Origin: an uncultured Dysgonomonas sp.
GTDB lineage: Bacteria > Bacteroidota > Bacteroidia > Bacteroidales > Dysgonomonadaceae
NCBI RefSeq assembly: GCF_900079725.1
Contig: NZ_LT599032.1
Span: 2,014,209-2,078,208, forward strand
Length of the DNA stretch: 64,000 nucleotides
Reading direction: 5' to 3'
The notes beneath the pieces are model-generated. The model searched no databases. It was given only the letters and a program-made list of their open reading frames with translations, and was not told the DNA's origin. A program made the position numbers and the translations under genes. Shown here in pieces: positions 1 through 8,295 of the stretch (positions within the stretch are counted from its first letter, which is position 1; each line of letters starts with the position of its first letter).

Positions 1-155
1 AGACGGTTATCAGGCTGTAAATGAAAATTTGTTTTGGGCAATAATAGTAAACAATCGGTACAGATATGCTCTTCGCCTTCGCTTAATCTTTGATTACAGA
101 CTACACAAAGGTCAGGGAAAAAGAGATTAAGGAAATCACGAAATAAATTCCTCAT
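1..155 (-). CDS. ComF-like phosphoribosyltransferase, N-terminal fragment
   Basis: The gene runs off the left edge of the window, so only the first 51 codons are visible. They carry two CxxC pairs (Cys17/Cys20 and Cys32/Cys35), the zinc-ribbon arrangement that opens ComF/amidophosphoribosyltransferase-like proteins; the phosphoribosyltransferase domain would lie outside the window. ComF relatives are linked to DNA uptake and possibly nucleotide salvage, but their biochemical role is poorly settled. The ATG at 155-153 lies inside the end of recX, a 20-base overlap that implies co-transcription and translational coupling. The family call rests on the zinc ribbon and the position beside recX, so it is moderate. 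Confidence 0.6.
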   Translation of the reverse strand, partial: MRNLFRDFLNLFFPDLCVVCNQRLSEGEEHICTDCLLLLPKTNFHLQPDNR

Positions 156-621
156 AATCACCTCCGAGCAATTTATTCACACATCTGATTGCCAAATCCA
201 TAGAGAATCCACGTCCAAGAGCAAAACGGATTAGTTTTGTCTTTCGTTCATATTCTGTCTTTGCTTTTATCAATTTAGCTTTTATAGCCAGGATATGCAT
301 CAGCTGTTTCTCGAATTCATCGCCGGACAGGTCTTCCAGTATCGGATTGTAAACCGATTCGGGGATATTCCGTTTTCTTAGTTCATAAACGATTTTCGTC
401 TTTCCCCATTTATTGAATTTCAACTTATCATTAATAAAACTCCCTGCAAAACGGGTATCATCAAGATAGCGTTCCTTCTTCAGGCGGTCAAGTATCCGTT
501 TAACGGCTTCGTCCGGTAATTCCCATGCCACAAGCTTCTTACGCACATCGAGCTCGCATCGTTCTGCTTTGGAACAATAAGCTGCTACACGATTGAGGGC
601 TTGAGGTTCGGAAAGTTTCAT
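136..621 (-). CDS. recX: RecX family regulatory protein
   Basis: This 161-residue protein has the size and helical make-up of RecX, a cytoplasmic protein that binds RecA filaments and limits recombinase activity. The N-terminal half contains the family pattern AAYCSKAERCELDVRKKL followed by a second repeat with RYLDDTRFAGSFINDKL; these are the tandem three-helix modules of RecX. The start ATG lies 5 bases downstream of the prmC stop. It is the fourth gene of a minus-strand run (hflX, prmC, recX, comF-like) and its end overlaps the comF-like start. recA is not in this window. The family assignment is firm; the direction of its effect on RecA here is not known. Confidence 0.85.
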   Translation of the reverse strand: MKLSEPQALNRVAAYCSKAERCELDVRKKLVAWELPDEAVKRILDRLKKERYLDDTRFAGSFINDKLKFNKWGKTKIVYELRKRNIPESVYNPILEDLSGDEFEKQLMHILAIKAKLIKAKTEYERKTKLIRFALGRGFSMDLAIRCVNKLLGGDYEEFIS

Positions 622-626
622 TCGGT

Positions 627-1466
627 TTATTGTTTTAGTTTAGCTCTTATCATCCGGTCTTTCTTACTTAAATCCTGAGACAAAGCAACGTCTGTAAAGC
701 CCTTTGTTTCAAGTATTTTTACAGTCTCTGCACCTTTTGCCTGATTAATCTCAAAATAAAGCCTTCCGGCCGGAGTTAATAAATTCAGCGCTATATCTGC
801 TATCCGCTTATAGAACAGGAGCGCATTATTGTCGGGTACAAAGAGAGCCGTATGAGGTTCATATTCCAGTACATTCTGTTCCATTTGCTCCTTTTCACTT
901 TCCAACACGTATGGCGGATTGCTGACAATAATATCATACTTCTTATCGGTGGGATAATCTCCCAGCACATCTACCCTGCCAAACGAAATATCTGTTGAGT
1001 TTGCTTTTGAATTAAGTACAGCCACATCCAATGCTTTATACGAAATATCCCATGCCGAAACCAAAGCCCTGTCCATATTTTTCGCCAAGGCAACGGCAAT
1101 AGCTCCACTACCTGTACCGATATCCAACAGGCTCAACCCTGATTTTTTATTTTCAGAGAGAATAAGCTCTACAAGCTCCTCTGTTTCAGGACGGGGAATA
1201 AGTACATTCCGATTAACAAAAAACGGTAACCCATAGAATTCCGTTTCTTCTATAATATATTGTATCGGTTCATATTGCTTCAGACGGTTCAGGATAACAT
1301 CTATCTGGTCGTGTAATTCAGGTGTAAAAACAGGCGGATCGACACATACTTGCAGATAAGGCTTCTTTGTAATATACTCTATTATAATACGCGTAAATCC
1401 CGAAATTTCACTTTCGGGATAATACGCTTCCAATGATTCTTTTATGTGCGAAACTACCTTACGCAT
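627..1466 (-). CDS. prmC: Peptide chain release factor N5-glutamine methyltransferase
   Basis: PrmC/HemK uses S-adenosylmethionine to methylate the glutamine of the GGQ motif in release factors RF1 and RF2. With the start chosen here the protein has 279 residues, normal for the family. An N-terminal helical domain is followed by the Rossmann methyltransferase domain with the SAM-binding motif DIGTGSG (about residues 115-121) and the diagnostic catalytic NPPY motif (about residues 183-186). I chose the ATG at 1466 because MRKVVSHIKESL resembles the family N-terminus and because it overlaps the end of hflX by 8 bases (ATGCGTAA), a classic coupled arrangement. In-frame ATGs at 1478, 1484 and 1505 would add a hydrophobic leader unlike the family. 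Confidence 0.9.
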   Translation of the reverse strand: MRKVVSHIKESLEAYYPESEISGFTRIIIEYITKKPYLQVCVDPPVFTPELHDQIDVILNRLKQYEPIQYIIEETEFYGLPFFVNRNVLIPRPETEELVELILSENKKSGLSLLDIGTGSGAIAVALAKNMDRALVSAWDISYKALDVAVLNSKANSTDISFGRVDVLGDYPTDKKYDIIVSNPPYVLESEKEQMEQNVLEYEPHTALFVPDNNALLFYKRIADIALNLLTPAGRLYFEINQAKGAETVKILETKGFTDVALSQDLSKKDRMIRAKLKQ

Positions 1467-2685
1467 CGTTAGCTTCATCGTCATACTTCTGAAAAAGAAA
1501 ATCATTATACGGATAGCGCTCTATATGAATAGCTTTTACCCGTTCGTAAACTTTCTTTTTCAATTCATCAATATTGATCTTTTGTTTTGCCGAGATAAAG
1601 ATGCAATCATCGTGCAACTTGTGCATCCACGATTTCTCCAGTTCCTCCAGAGATATATTCTCTTTTGTGGCAGGCGTCAGATCATCCTCATCTTTTGGCG
1701 TGTAGGTAAAAGCATCTACCTTATTAAATACCAGAATAGTAGGTTTCTCTTCCTTGTCTATCTCCAAAAGCGTTTTATTCACCACCTCAATCTGTTCTTC
1801 AAAGTTTGGATGGGAAATATCCACTACATGAACCAGCAAATCCGCTTCACGAACCTCGTCCAGTGTAGATTTGAAAGATTCTACCAAGTGAGTCGGCAAC
1901 TTACGGATAAATCCTACCGTATCCGATAACAGAAACGGAAGATTGTCAATAATCACTTTGCGCACTGTTGTATCCAATGTGGCGAAGAGTTTATTCTCTG
2001 CAAAAACTTCAGACTTACTCAACAGGTTCATCAAGGTAGATTTACCCACATTGGTATATCCCACAAGGGCAACGCGCACCATTTTTCCTCTGTTCTTGCG
2101 CTGAGACGCCATCTGTTTGTCTATATTCTTCAACTCTTCTTTTAGCAAAGCGATCTTGTTGAGAATAATACGGCGGTCGGTTTCCAGCTGGGTTTCCCCT
2201 ACCCCACGCATCATCACACCCCCGCCTCGCTGACGGTCGAGATGAGTCCACATACGGGTAAGCCGGGGCAACAGGTATTGATATTGTGCCAGTTCTACCT
2301 GAGTCTTTGCATAAGCAGTCTGCGCACGCATGGCAAAAATATCCAGGATAAGACTGGTACGGTCCAGTATCTTCACCTGTAACTCCTTTTCTATATTACG
2401 AATCTGCTTTGGAGACAGTTCATCGTCGAAGATTACGAGGTCTATTTCGTTGTCTTCCATATACTGCTTTATCTCTTGCAGCTTTCCGGTTCCCACAAAC
2501 GTGACAGGATTGGAATGTTCCAGTTTCTGAGTAAAGCTTTTCACAGGTATGATGCCTGCCGTCTCAGCAAGGAATGCAAGCTCGTCCAGGTATTCGTTTA
2601 CCTGTTCTTCGGTCTGGTATTGTGTAATAAGGCCAACAAGAACGGCCTCTTTATTTTTTGATTCTGATATGATAAAATCTCTCAT
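1459..2685 (-). CDS. hflX: Ribosome-associated GTPase HflX
   Basis: HflX is a translational GTPase that binds the large ribosomal subunit and can split stalled ribosomes under stress. The 408-residue protein shows an N-terminal HflX domain with the glycine-rich loop RGGGVMMRGVGETQLETDRR (about 152-171), a coiled-coil stretch, then the G domain: G1 GYTNVGKST (209-217), G3 DTVGF (255-259) and G4 NKVD (321-324). All nucleotide-binding motifs are intact. The start lies 23 bases downstream of the GH92 gene stop with no hairpin between, so read-through from that gene is possible. Its end overlaps prmC by 8 bases. Confidence 0.95.
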   Translation of the reverse strand: MRDFIISESKNKEAVLVGLITQYQTEEQVNEYLDELAFLAETAGIIPVKSFTQKLEHSNPVTFVGTGKLQEIKQYMEDNEIDLVIFDDELSPKQIRNIEKELQVKILDRTSLILDIFAMRAQTAYAKTQVELAQYQYLLPRLTRMWTHLDRQRGGGVMMRGVGETQLETDRRIILNKIALLKEELKNIDKQMASQRKNRGKMVRVALVGYTNVGKSTLMNLLSKSEVFAENKLFATLDTTVRKVIIDNLPFLLSDTVGFIRKLPTHLVESFKSTLDEVREADLLVHVVDISHPNFEEQIEVVNKTLLEIDKEEKPTILVFNKVDAFTYTPKDEDDLTPATKENISLEELEKSWMHKLHDDCIFISAKQKINIDELKKKVYERVKAIHIERYPYNDFLFQKYDDEANDA

Positions 2686-2708
2686 ATAAATTTCTTCTGT
2701 ATTAATTT

Positions 2709-4736
2709 TTAATACTCCAGTTCCAGAGTACCGCCTTTGACAATGTCATTGTGGCTGATTCTGAGATCCGGTATAATATTCCCGTTAAATGTCGCTTGTC
2801 TGATTATATCCGCAGGCGATTTACGATTCTTTACTCTGATGTTCAATTTTTTACCATTATCCAGATGGATAACTACCGAGTCATAGAACGGTGATGTGAT
2901 TTCGTACCAGGGCTCCCCTATTACGAGAGGGAAAAGACCAATAGATGAAAATACATACCATGCACTCATTGTTCCATCATCTTCATCCATCTCGGGCATA
3001 AACCCTTTAGGTTCAACCTTAAACGGCTTGCCATAATATGGAACGGGATATTCGGCATTTCCCCCATAAAGATGGTTCAGGTCTTCTTTTATTATCCGTC
3101 GGACAGCTTTCTGAGACTTTGCATATTGCCCTAATCTATTGAAGATATAAGGAGTATGTATCCCGACTTCATTACCCTGATTGAATAGGTTATTAGCAAA
3201 GAAATAATCGAGCTGTCCTTCTAGTTTTTCTTTGCCTCCTACACTCTCTATCATTTCATCCAGATACTGTGGCAGTGCCCAGCGGTATTGCCAGCGTGTT
3301 CCCTGATATAGACCGCTATTGCGCATTTTCATATAAGAATCGTCAATGTCTTTAAATTCCTTATTCCATGTCTGTATAAATGTATTTTTTGCTTTTTCGT
3401 TATAATATTCTGCATCATCAGTCCTCCCCAATATTTCGGCTATCTGTGCCATTGCCCACCAGTCAATACAACTTTCGAGGGTTTGATCGGGACGATTGGC
3501 CGGAAGATTATCCATTTCCTTTTTTATGCCGCTATATGCTTCTTCCAAATGAATATTGGGTACACCTTTCTTGTAAGCATCCAATAAGACTGCGATTGTA
3601 TGCTCGGTACGTACAGTCGGCGTTGATTCAAATTTCGTCGCCCAATCCTTTTTTCCATAAACATAGAGCTTACATAAAGAGTTTGCAATATCATGCATCG
3701 ACTTCGCATCCAGCAATGTTATTAAGGGAAATTTTGTACGGTATGTATCCCACATAGACCACGAACTGTAATACGTAAAATCTTCTTTCGGGTATATATT
3801 GCCATCGGTACCTAAGAATTTATTATCCCACGAAGTAGTGTTAGCCGGGCTAAGGAATGTCCGGTAAATAGAAGTATAGAACAAGGTCTTATCCTCAGTA
3901 CTCCCACCCTTCACACCCACTCGCGACAAGATATCTTCCCATTTATCGGCAGCCTGTTTCTTTGCTTTATCAAAAGTGAGCTTACCTGCTATGACATTTT
4001 CTTCTTTTGCAGTGGTAATATCTATCGGCGATATGGCAATTCGCAGTTCTACAGGTTTGCCGTCTGTGTTCTTGAATAGTAATTCAGTATCATATTCACT
4101 TTCTGAGATTAAGCTAAATGCCTTGTTAGTGGTTAAATAAAAATAGAGTTTAAACGCACCATGATCGCATGTGTTTCCGGCATGAATATAGCCTTCTATC
4201 TCGGTATCAGAAACAACCTCATATTTCGCATCCAATACCTTGGTAAAAGAAGCTCCGACATTCAATGTCAGATTTGCCTCTTTGTCTGATGGATAATAAA
4301 ACCGTTCGAAAGCTATATTGTTAGTTGCTGTGAATTCAGTTTTCACCCCATTATCCAAGACCACGGAATAGTAACCGGGTCTAGCAGTTTCTGTCTCCTT
4401 ATTTATATTCAATCTTTCTTTTTTCAGGGCGGGCCGTACACTTAAGTTTCCACCCGCTCCACTACATCCTATTCCTGAAATACGATTGATAGAGAACCCT
4501 GATATTTTAGTTACATCATAATCATAACCGACATGCGTCCTCGGGTCGGAATCGGGGCAGATACGCACCATACCGTAAGGAACGCACGCGGCAGGATCAA
4601 CCTGACCATTATCCCCTGCTGTTCCGATAAAAAGGTTTACATATTCACTTTTCTTTTGAGCAAGAGTGAAATTGATATTGGCAACAGATATTACCGACAG
4701 AATTACAATCAAATAATAAATCTTTCTTATTTTCAT
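2709..4736 (-). CDS. GH92 family glycosidase (alpha-mannosidase type)
   Basis: A secreted 675-residue protein with a signal peptide ending near residue 26. The first mature segment, with YVNLFIGTAGDNGQVDPAACVPYGM, is the typical GH92 opening and forms the N-terminal beta-sandwich; the rest is the (alpha/alpha)6 barrel. GH92 enzymes are calcium-dependent exo-acting alpha-mannosidases that act outside the cytoplasm. Near residues 584-593 the motif is DEDDGTMSAW, whereas the second GH92 in this window has DEDNGQMSAW, so this copy belongs to a divergent subgroup and its linkage specificity cannot be read off. No SusC/SusD pair is adjacent; hflX follows after 23 bases. The family call is secure, the substrate is not. 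Confidence 0.85.
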   Translation of the reverse strand: MKIRKIYYLIVILSVISVANINFTLAQKKSEYVNLFIGTAGDNGQVDPAACVPYGMVRICPDSDPRTHVGYDYDVTKISGFSINRISGIGCSGAGGNLSVRPALKKERLNINKETETARPGYYSVVLDNGVKTEFTATNNIAFERFYYPSDKEANLTLNVGASFTKVLDAKYEVVSDTEIEGYIHAGNTCDHGAFKLYFYLTTNKAFSLISESEYDTELLFKNTDGKPVELRIAISPIDITTAKEENVIAGKLTFDKAKKQAADKWEDILSRVGVKGGSTEDKTLFYTSIYRTFLSPANTTSWDNKFLGTDGNIYPKEDFTYYSSWSMWDTYRTKFPLITLLDAKSMHDIANSLCKLYVYGKKDWATKFESTPTVRTEHTIAVLLDAYKKGVPNIHLEEAYSGIKKEMDNLPANRPDQTLESCIDWWAMAQIAEILGRTDDAEYYNEKAKNTFIQTWNKEFKDIDDSYMKMRNSGLYQGTRWQYRWALPQYLDEMIESVGGKEKLEGQLDYFFANNLFNQGNEVGIHTPYIFNRLGQYAKSQKAVRRIIKEDLNHLYGGNAEYPVPYYGKPFKVEPKGFMPEMDEDDGTMSAWYVFSSIGLFPLVIGEPWYEITSPFYDSVVIHLDNGKKLNIRVKNRKSPADIIRQATFNGNIIPDLRISHNDIVKGGTLELEY

Positions 4737-4852
4737 AAATCAATGCCTATGGAAATGGAATATAAAAGGTTAAAGATAAAAATATTTTAAGACAAGTACG
4801 GAATCGGGATCAGGATAGTAACCATAATTAATTCCGATTGTATTACCGGAAT

Positions 4853-4882
4853 AAAAAAAGAGCCTGTTTGTAGACAGACTCT
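4853..4882 (-). terminator. Intrinsic terminator after rplS
   Basis: Read on the minus strand, AGAGTCTGT (4882-4874) pairs with ACAGGCTCT (4867-4859) with one G-U pair and a six-base loop, followed directly by a run of seven T. It lies about 40 bases downstream of the rplS stop, the expected place for a rho-independent terminator. Confidence 0.7.
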
Positions 4883-4919
4883 CCTATATCTTTTTCCGCG
4901 CAACCGACAGAATAAAAAA

Positions 4920-5279
4920 TTAAGCTTGCTTTGCAACTCTTTTTTCTTTGATTCTGGCTTTTTTACCTGTAAGACCACGTAGGTAATACAATTTAGCACG
5001 ACGAACTTTACCAATTTTATTTACAGTGATGCTGTCAATAAATGGAGATTCGAGAGGGAAAATTCTTTCTACACCAACGTTATCAGACATCTTGCGAACT
5101 GTGAAACGTTTTTTCTCACCATGTCCTGCAATTTTGATAACTACCCCGCGATACTGCTGAACACGTTCTTTGTTACCCTCTTTAATACGGTAGGCAACGG
5201 TCACTGTATCCCCGCTTTTAAATTTAGGATGCTCTTTTCCTGTAGCAAATGCTTCTTCAGCAACTTTAATTAAATCCAT
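4920..5279 (-). CDS. rplS: 50S ribosomal protein L19
   Basis: L19 is a structural protein at the interface between the 50S and 30S subunits. The 119-residue sequence is full length and shows the family signature in order: [20 protein letters not shown] near residues 21-40, the block [12 protein letters not shown], the [20 protein letters not shown] stretch, and a basic C-terminus ([15 protein letters not shown]). It is transcribed alone: a good promoter lies about 75 bases upstream and a terminator lies about 40 bases downstream. The usual partners rpsP, rimM and trmD are not adjacent, as is common in Bacteroidetes. Confidence 0.98.
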   Translation of the reverse strand: MDLIKVAEEAFATGKEHPKFKSGDTVTVAYRIKEGNKERVQQYRGVVIKIAGHGEKKRFTVRKMSDNVGVERIFPLESPFIDSITVNKIGKVRRAKLYYLRGLTGKKARIKEKRVAKQA

Positions 5280-5355
5280 GATTATATGATGGTTTTCTTG
5301 TTAATATACGCAATATACACGAGCCTCTCCCGTCAGAGATTACGCAAAGCGGATG

Positions 5356-5386
5356 CAAAGATAAATATATTTTGCAAATATGCAAA
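5356..5386 (-). promoter_or_regulatory. rplS promoter
   Basis: On the minus strand a TTTG (5386-5383) is separated by 19 bases from TATCTTTG (5363-5356), which matches the Bacteroidetes -33/-7 consensus. Transcription should start near 5350, giving an rplS leader of roughly 70 bases. Confidence 0.6.
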
Positions 5387-5521
5387 GGTCTTACTTCCTT
5401 TATTTTAGTATTAAAGAATGAAAATATATCCTCACAGTGTATCAAATTCAGTCTAATAAATGGTCGGATTTAGAATTTTATGAAGAATAAAATCGTATCT
5501 ATTATTCCCTAACGTTCGTAC

Positions 5522-5767
5522 CTATCCCCTATTGTAAAGGTTATCAATGACAGATTCGGCTACAGGGTTATTTATTTCTACACATAATAATCCGTTCCTG
5601 TCCAGAAGACGAACCTTATTTTCCCTCAGCAACCAGCCCAATGCCAAAAATATTATCCTATCCTTATCATGAGTAAAATCACCAATTTCCCGGATCGACA
5701 TTTTCCCTTTTTCTAATAGCAATAAGAAGATATTGCCGGCTTTCATTCCAATATCATTTTTTGTCAT
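5522..5767 (-). CDS. DUF2582-type winged-helix protein
   Basis: An 81-residue cytoplasmic protein. The sequence MTKNDIGMKAGNIFLLLLEKG followed by MSIREIGDF and FLALGWLLRENKV fits the small winged helix-turn-helix family DUF2582, found widely in Bacteroidetes and a few archaea. A single wHTH domain suggests nucleic-acid or protein binding, but no member has a role I can cite. It stands alone between rplS and the cell-wall operon with non-coding flanks of about 240 and 275 bases. I found no clear promoter or terminator. Confidence 0.7.
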   Translation of the reverse strand: MTKNDIGMKAGNIFLLLLEKGKMSIREIGDFTHDKDRIIFLALGWLLRENKVRLLDRNGLLCVEINNPVAESVIDNLYNRG

Positions 5768-5970
5768 GGCATTTATATATTTAAAGGATTAAACATTCGC
5801 AATATATCACACAGGTTATCACAACCTTATACCAAGCAGAAGTTTTTCAAAAGATCGAATTATTTGATTGAGCGGAGATATGGTTATATAAAAGACTGGA
5901 TTAGGGGCATCTGCTATTTAAAAAGGTTTTCTCAAAACTCAATTATCCATTTGTCTCTTTATAAATTTAA

Positions 5971-6006
5971 ACACCTAAATGAGAAGTAATGTTCACATTT
6001 AGGTGT
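5971..6006 (-). terminator. Probable terminator of the cell-wall operon
   Basis: ACACCTAAATG (5971-5981) and CATTTAGGTGT (5996-6006) form a perfect 11-base inverted repeat with a 14-base loop. It lies about 36 bases beyond the stop of the last gene of the minus-strand operon. The minus-strand sequence after the stem is T-rich but broken by A, so efficiency is uncertain. Confidence 0.5.
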
Positions 6007-6042
6007 AAAAAAGACGCAATATCTAAATAGTTCCTATTTTTC

Positions 6043-6759
6043 CTATTTGGTGGAAGGATCAAATATGTATACATTAGCAACACCTCTCGGCGATACTTGC
6101 CACATGGCTTGATAATAATTATTTGCACTTCCATTATTTGCAACGATATATACAATATCTTTCGGCTCATTGTAATATACCACCATATTATCAATTTCAG
6201 GCTCAAACAGGTGCTCATAAACTTTTTTAGGGAAGATAATATTTTTTCCTTTTATTGTTACCGATATAGACTGGTAACGTAATTTAGGAGCAGCCCATCT
6301 TGAAGTCCCTTTAGCTGACTTACCGTTTACTGTATAACCGCCATTATTGCCAAGCTTAACAGAAGTATCTTTTGAGGTTACGTTCGCTACAGCAATATGA
6401 ACCCTTACGTTATCGTTCTTAAAAGAAATTGTTCCATGAGACGACAGCCTTTCCACCTCTACAATGTCATAATCATCTACACGCATCAGTTTAGTTCCCT
6501 GTATATAGCCACTCTTTGTATCCCTCGATGGGAGGTAATAATCTACATATCTCCATGGATCGGTTTCAGGTGTAGGAGGAAACATGTAAAAAACAGAATC
6601 ATTAGGTACAATTGTTGTATTATTCAGGTCTCCCAAACGAGGGCTGAAATCAATCCTCCCCCTGATCGTATCCTGAGCTACAACAAATTGTGCAGATGCA
6701 TTATATGCAAAAGCACTCAAGAAAAATAACATGAGTAAAATTGTGTAAGTTTTTTTCAT
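6043..6759 (-). CDS. Secreted protein of unknown function
   Basis: A 238-residue protein with a signal peptide cleaved near ASAQ (residues 21-24). I do not recognise the family. The mature part is rich in beta-strand-like segments and aromatic residues, with no Cys, no metal-binding cluster and no repeats that I can see. It begins 5 bases after the stop of the VanX-type dipeptidase gene and is the last gene of the four-gene operon, so it is probably expressed with cell-wall enzymes in the periplasm. A role in the envelope is only an inference from context. Confidence 0.7.
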   Translation of the reverse strand: MKKTYTILLMLFFLSAFAYNASAQFVVAQDTIRGRIDFSPRLGDLNNTTIVPNDSVFYMFPPTPETDPWRYVDYYLPSRDTKSGYIQGTKLMRVDDYDIVEVERLSSHGTISFKNDNVRVHIAVANVTSKDTSVKLGNNGGYTVNGKSAKGTSRWAAPKLRYQSISVTIKGKNIIFPKKVYEHLFEPEIDNMVVYYNEPKDIVYIVANNGSANNYYQAMWQVSPRGVANVYIFDPSTK

Positions 6760-6764
6760 AACCG

Positions 6765-7454
6765 CTATTCTATTATGTTGTACAATTGTTTAGCTTCGGT
6801 CAGCGATACAGCATTAAAATGCCACCACTCGCCCCTTATAGTCAGAAAACCCGCTTGTGTCATTACCTTACGCAGCAACTTTCTGTTTTCTACCTGTTGC
6901 CTGGTTAATACCCCCTGTTCTATCAACTCCGTCTCTTTGTTTATTCCGGCAGCACGCCCAAAAAAGTCGAAAGGAGTTCCCATATCCAGCGGTTTACCAT
7001 TTTTGTCGCAGATAGTCAGGTCTACAGCCATTCCGTAGTTATGCAATCCTGTGCGGGTGGGATTCGCCACATAAGCAGCATACTTCGTATTTTGTACTAC
7101 CTTGTACATTTTCTTCTGTACGCTCAATGGGCGGACGGCATCATAAACCAATAGGCTTAAACCGGGATGAAGCGCCTTCAGGTACTTCTGCGCTTTAACC
7201 AATTTGGCTGCCGCAACGGGATGCATATACACATTAAACAAGGTATCGTAAAGAATTGTTTTTGTAAAGTTATCTGTTGTCGCATACTTCAGGTCCGCAC
7301 GGATTGAAGTATCCAACGTGTGAATATTTACAAGTTCTTTTGTCTGTAAATATCTTTCGAGAACGGAAACACTCCTTTGCCCTTGTACGGAAAGCCATAA
7401 CGGGCAAAGAAATAAAAGGAGATATATTATCCTATTCGTCATCCTCCTCTTCAT
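6765..7454 (-). CDS. VanX/DdpX-type D-Ala-D-Ala dipeptidase
   Basis: This is an M15D peptidase, a zinc enzyme that hydrolyses D-alanyl-D-alanine. Counting from the chosen start, the motif GLHNYGMAVDL provides zinc ligands His138 and Asp145, and GEWWHF supplies catalytic Glu209 and ligand His212. The N-terminal signal peptide places it in the periplasm, where the likely job is turnover of peptidoglycan-derived peptides; this need not involve vancomycin resistance, since no vanH or vanA partner is present. The start is uncertain: ATG codons at 7478, 7454 and 7442 are in frame. I prefer 7454 for its basic n-region (MKRRM); 7442 would overlap the previous gene by 11 bases. Confidence 0.85.
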   Translation of the reverse strand: MKRRMTNRIIYLLLFLCPLWLSVQGQRSVSVLERYLQTKELVNIHTLDTSIRADLKYATTDNFTKTILYDTLFNVYMHPVAAAKLVKAQKYLKALHPGLSLLVYDAVRPLSVQKKMYKVVQNTKYAAYVANPTRTGLHNYGMAVDLTICDKNGKPLDMGTPFDFFGRAAGINKETELIEQGVLTRQQVENRKLLRKVMTQAGFLTIRGEWWHFNAVSLTEAKQLYNIIE

Positions 7455-8295
7455 CCTCGTCGAAATCAAATTCCTCATATTCCCGGCTTAGCACCTCATC
7501 TATAACCGCACATACTTTCTCAAACTCAGATGTATCTTTCAGTCTGTCGATAGAGGCATACGCCTCCCGTAAAGCCCGTAACATAACAGTATCATCTTCA
7601 TTCGCTCCCATTTCGGGACTTTCTACAAACCAATGTAATTCGCCTTTAAGATTCTCCTTCACCAGATTATAGAAACTGAGTGCTGCGTCCCGCTCGCCTA
7701 CTTTCTCCTTTATTTGCGCCGATTCAATCATGTCATGCCCCAGCACATTTTTGTAGTTGCTCATAATGGCCAGCGTGATTTTGGAACGCATTACGATTAC
7801 AAAATGCAAGGCATCCGTATCATCTTTCCGGCGATAATAGTAAACAAAACTCATTAATGCTGCCCGCAACGTAGACCCTTCTACCAGAATAGTTTCATCT
7901 ACCCTTCTCATTGGGTATCCGGTCGACTCTTTCTGAATTTGCTCAACCATAGCGGGTATTACATCAAACATTCTGTCAACCAATACAAGACGGGCTTCTT
8001 CGAAGTTCCCGTTTATATCCAAAGCGAAGACCAAGCGTACCAAATCTCTGAAAAGTACATTGTTTCCCTCCTCTATTTTTATAAAGTCATATGTTTCGAA
8101 TGTCTCACTTTTGCCTGTCGATAATAATTCTCTTATTATCATGTCCAATGTATTATCCTCTTCACGGGGTAAAGTAGCCAATAGATCATCAATCTTATTT
8201 TCAATGATTAAGTCCCATATTTCTTTGTCATCGGTTTCGAAAAAAGGTTTTACCTCATCATTCAGCGTCAGTTTGGTCGTCGTCATCAGTGTCAA
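7432..8295 (-). CDS. Conserved hypothetical protein with acidic tail
   Basis: A 287-residue protein without signal peptide or membrane segment. It is predicted to be mostly helical and ends in an almost purely acidic tail (EFDFDEDEEEDDE). I do not recognise a domain. It overlaps the GH3/beta-lactamase gene upstream by up to 38 bases (29 if the ATG at 8286 is used) and its own end overlaps the dipeptidase gene, so the three are very probably translationally coupled. A cytoplasmic accessory role in the same envelope pathway is possible but cannot be shown from sequence. Confidence 0.7.
   Translation of the reverse strand: MTLMTTTKLTLNDEVKPFFETDDKEIWDLIIENKIDDLLATLPREEDNTLDMIIRELLSTGKSETFETYDFIKIEEGNNVLFRDLVRLVFALDINGNFEEARLVLVDRMFDVIPAMVEQIQKESTGYPMRRVDETILVEGSTLRAALMSFVYYYRRKDDTDALHFVIVMRSKITLAIMSNYKNVLGHDMIESAQIKEKVGERDAALSFYNLVKENLKGELHWFVESPEMGANEDDTVMLRALREAYASIDRLKDTSEFEKVCAVIDEVLSREYEEFDFDEDEEEDDE

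Noticed and set aside
1444-1929. Plus-strand ORF of 161 codons opposite hflX
   Set aside because: It is antisense to a gene with intact GTPase motifs and has low-complexity, unfolded-looking composition.
6765-7454. Vancomycin-resistance function for the VanX-type enzyme
   Set aside because: No vanH, vanA/B or vanRS genes are nearby and the protein is exported; ordinary cell-wall peptide turnover is more likely.
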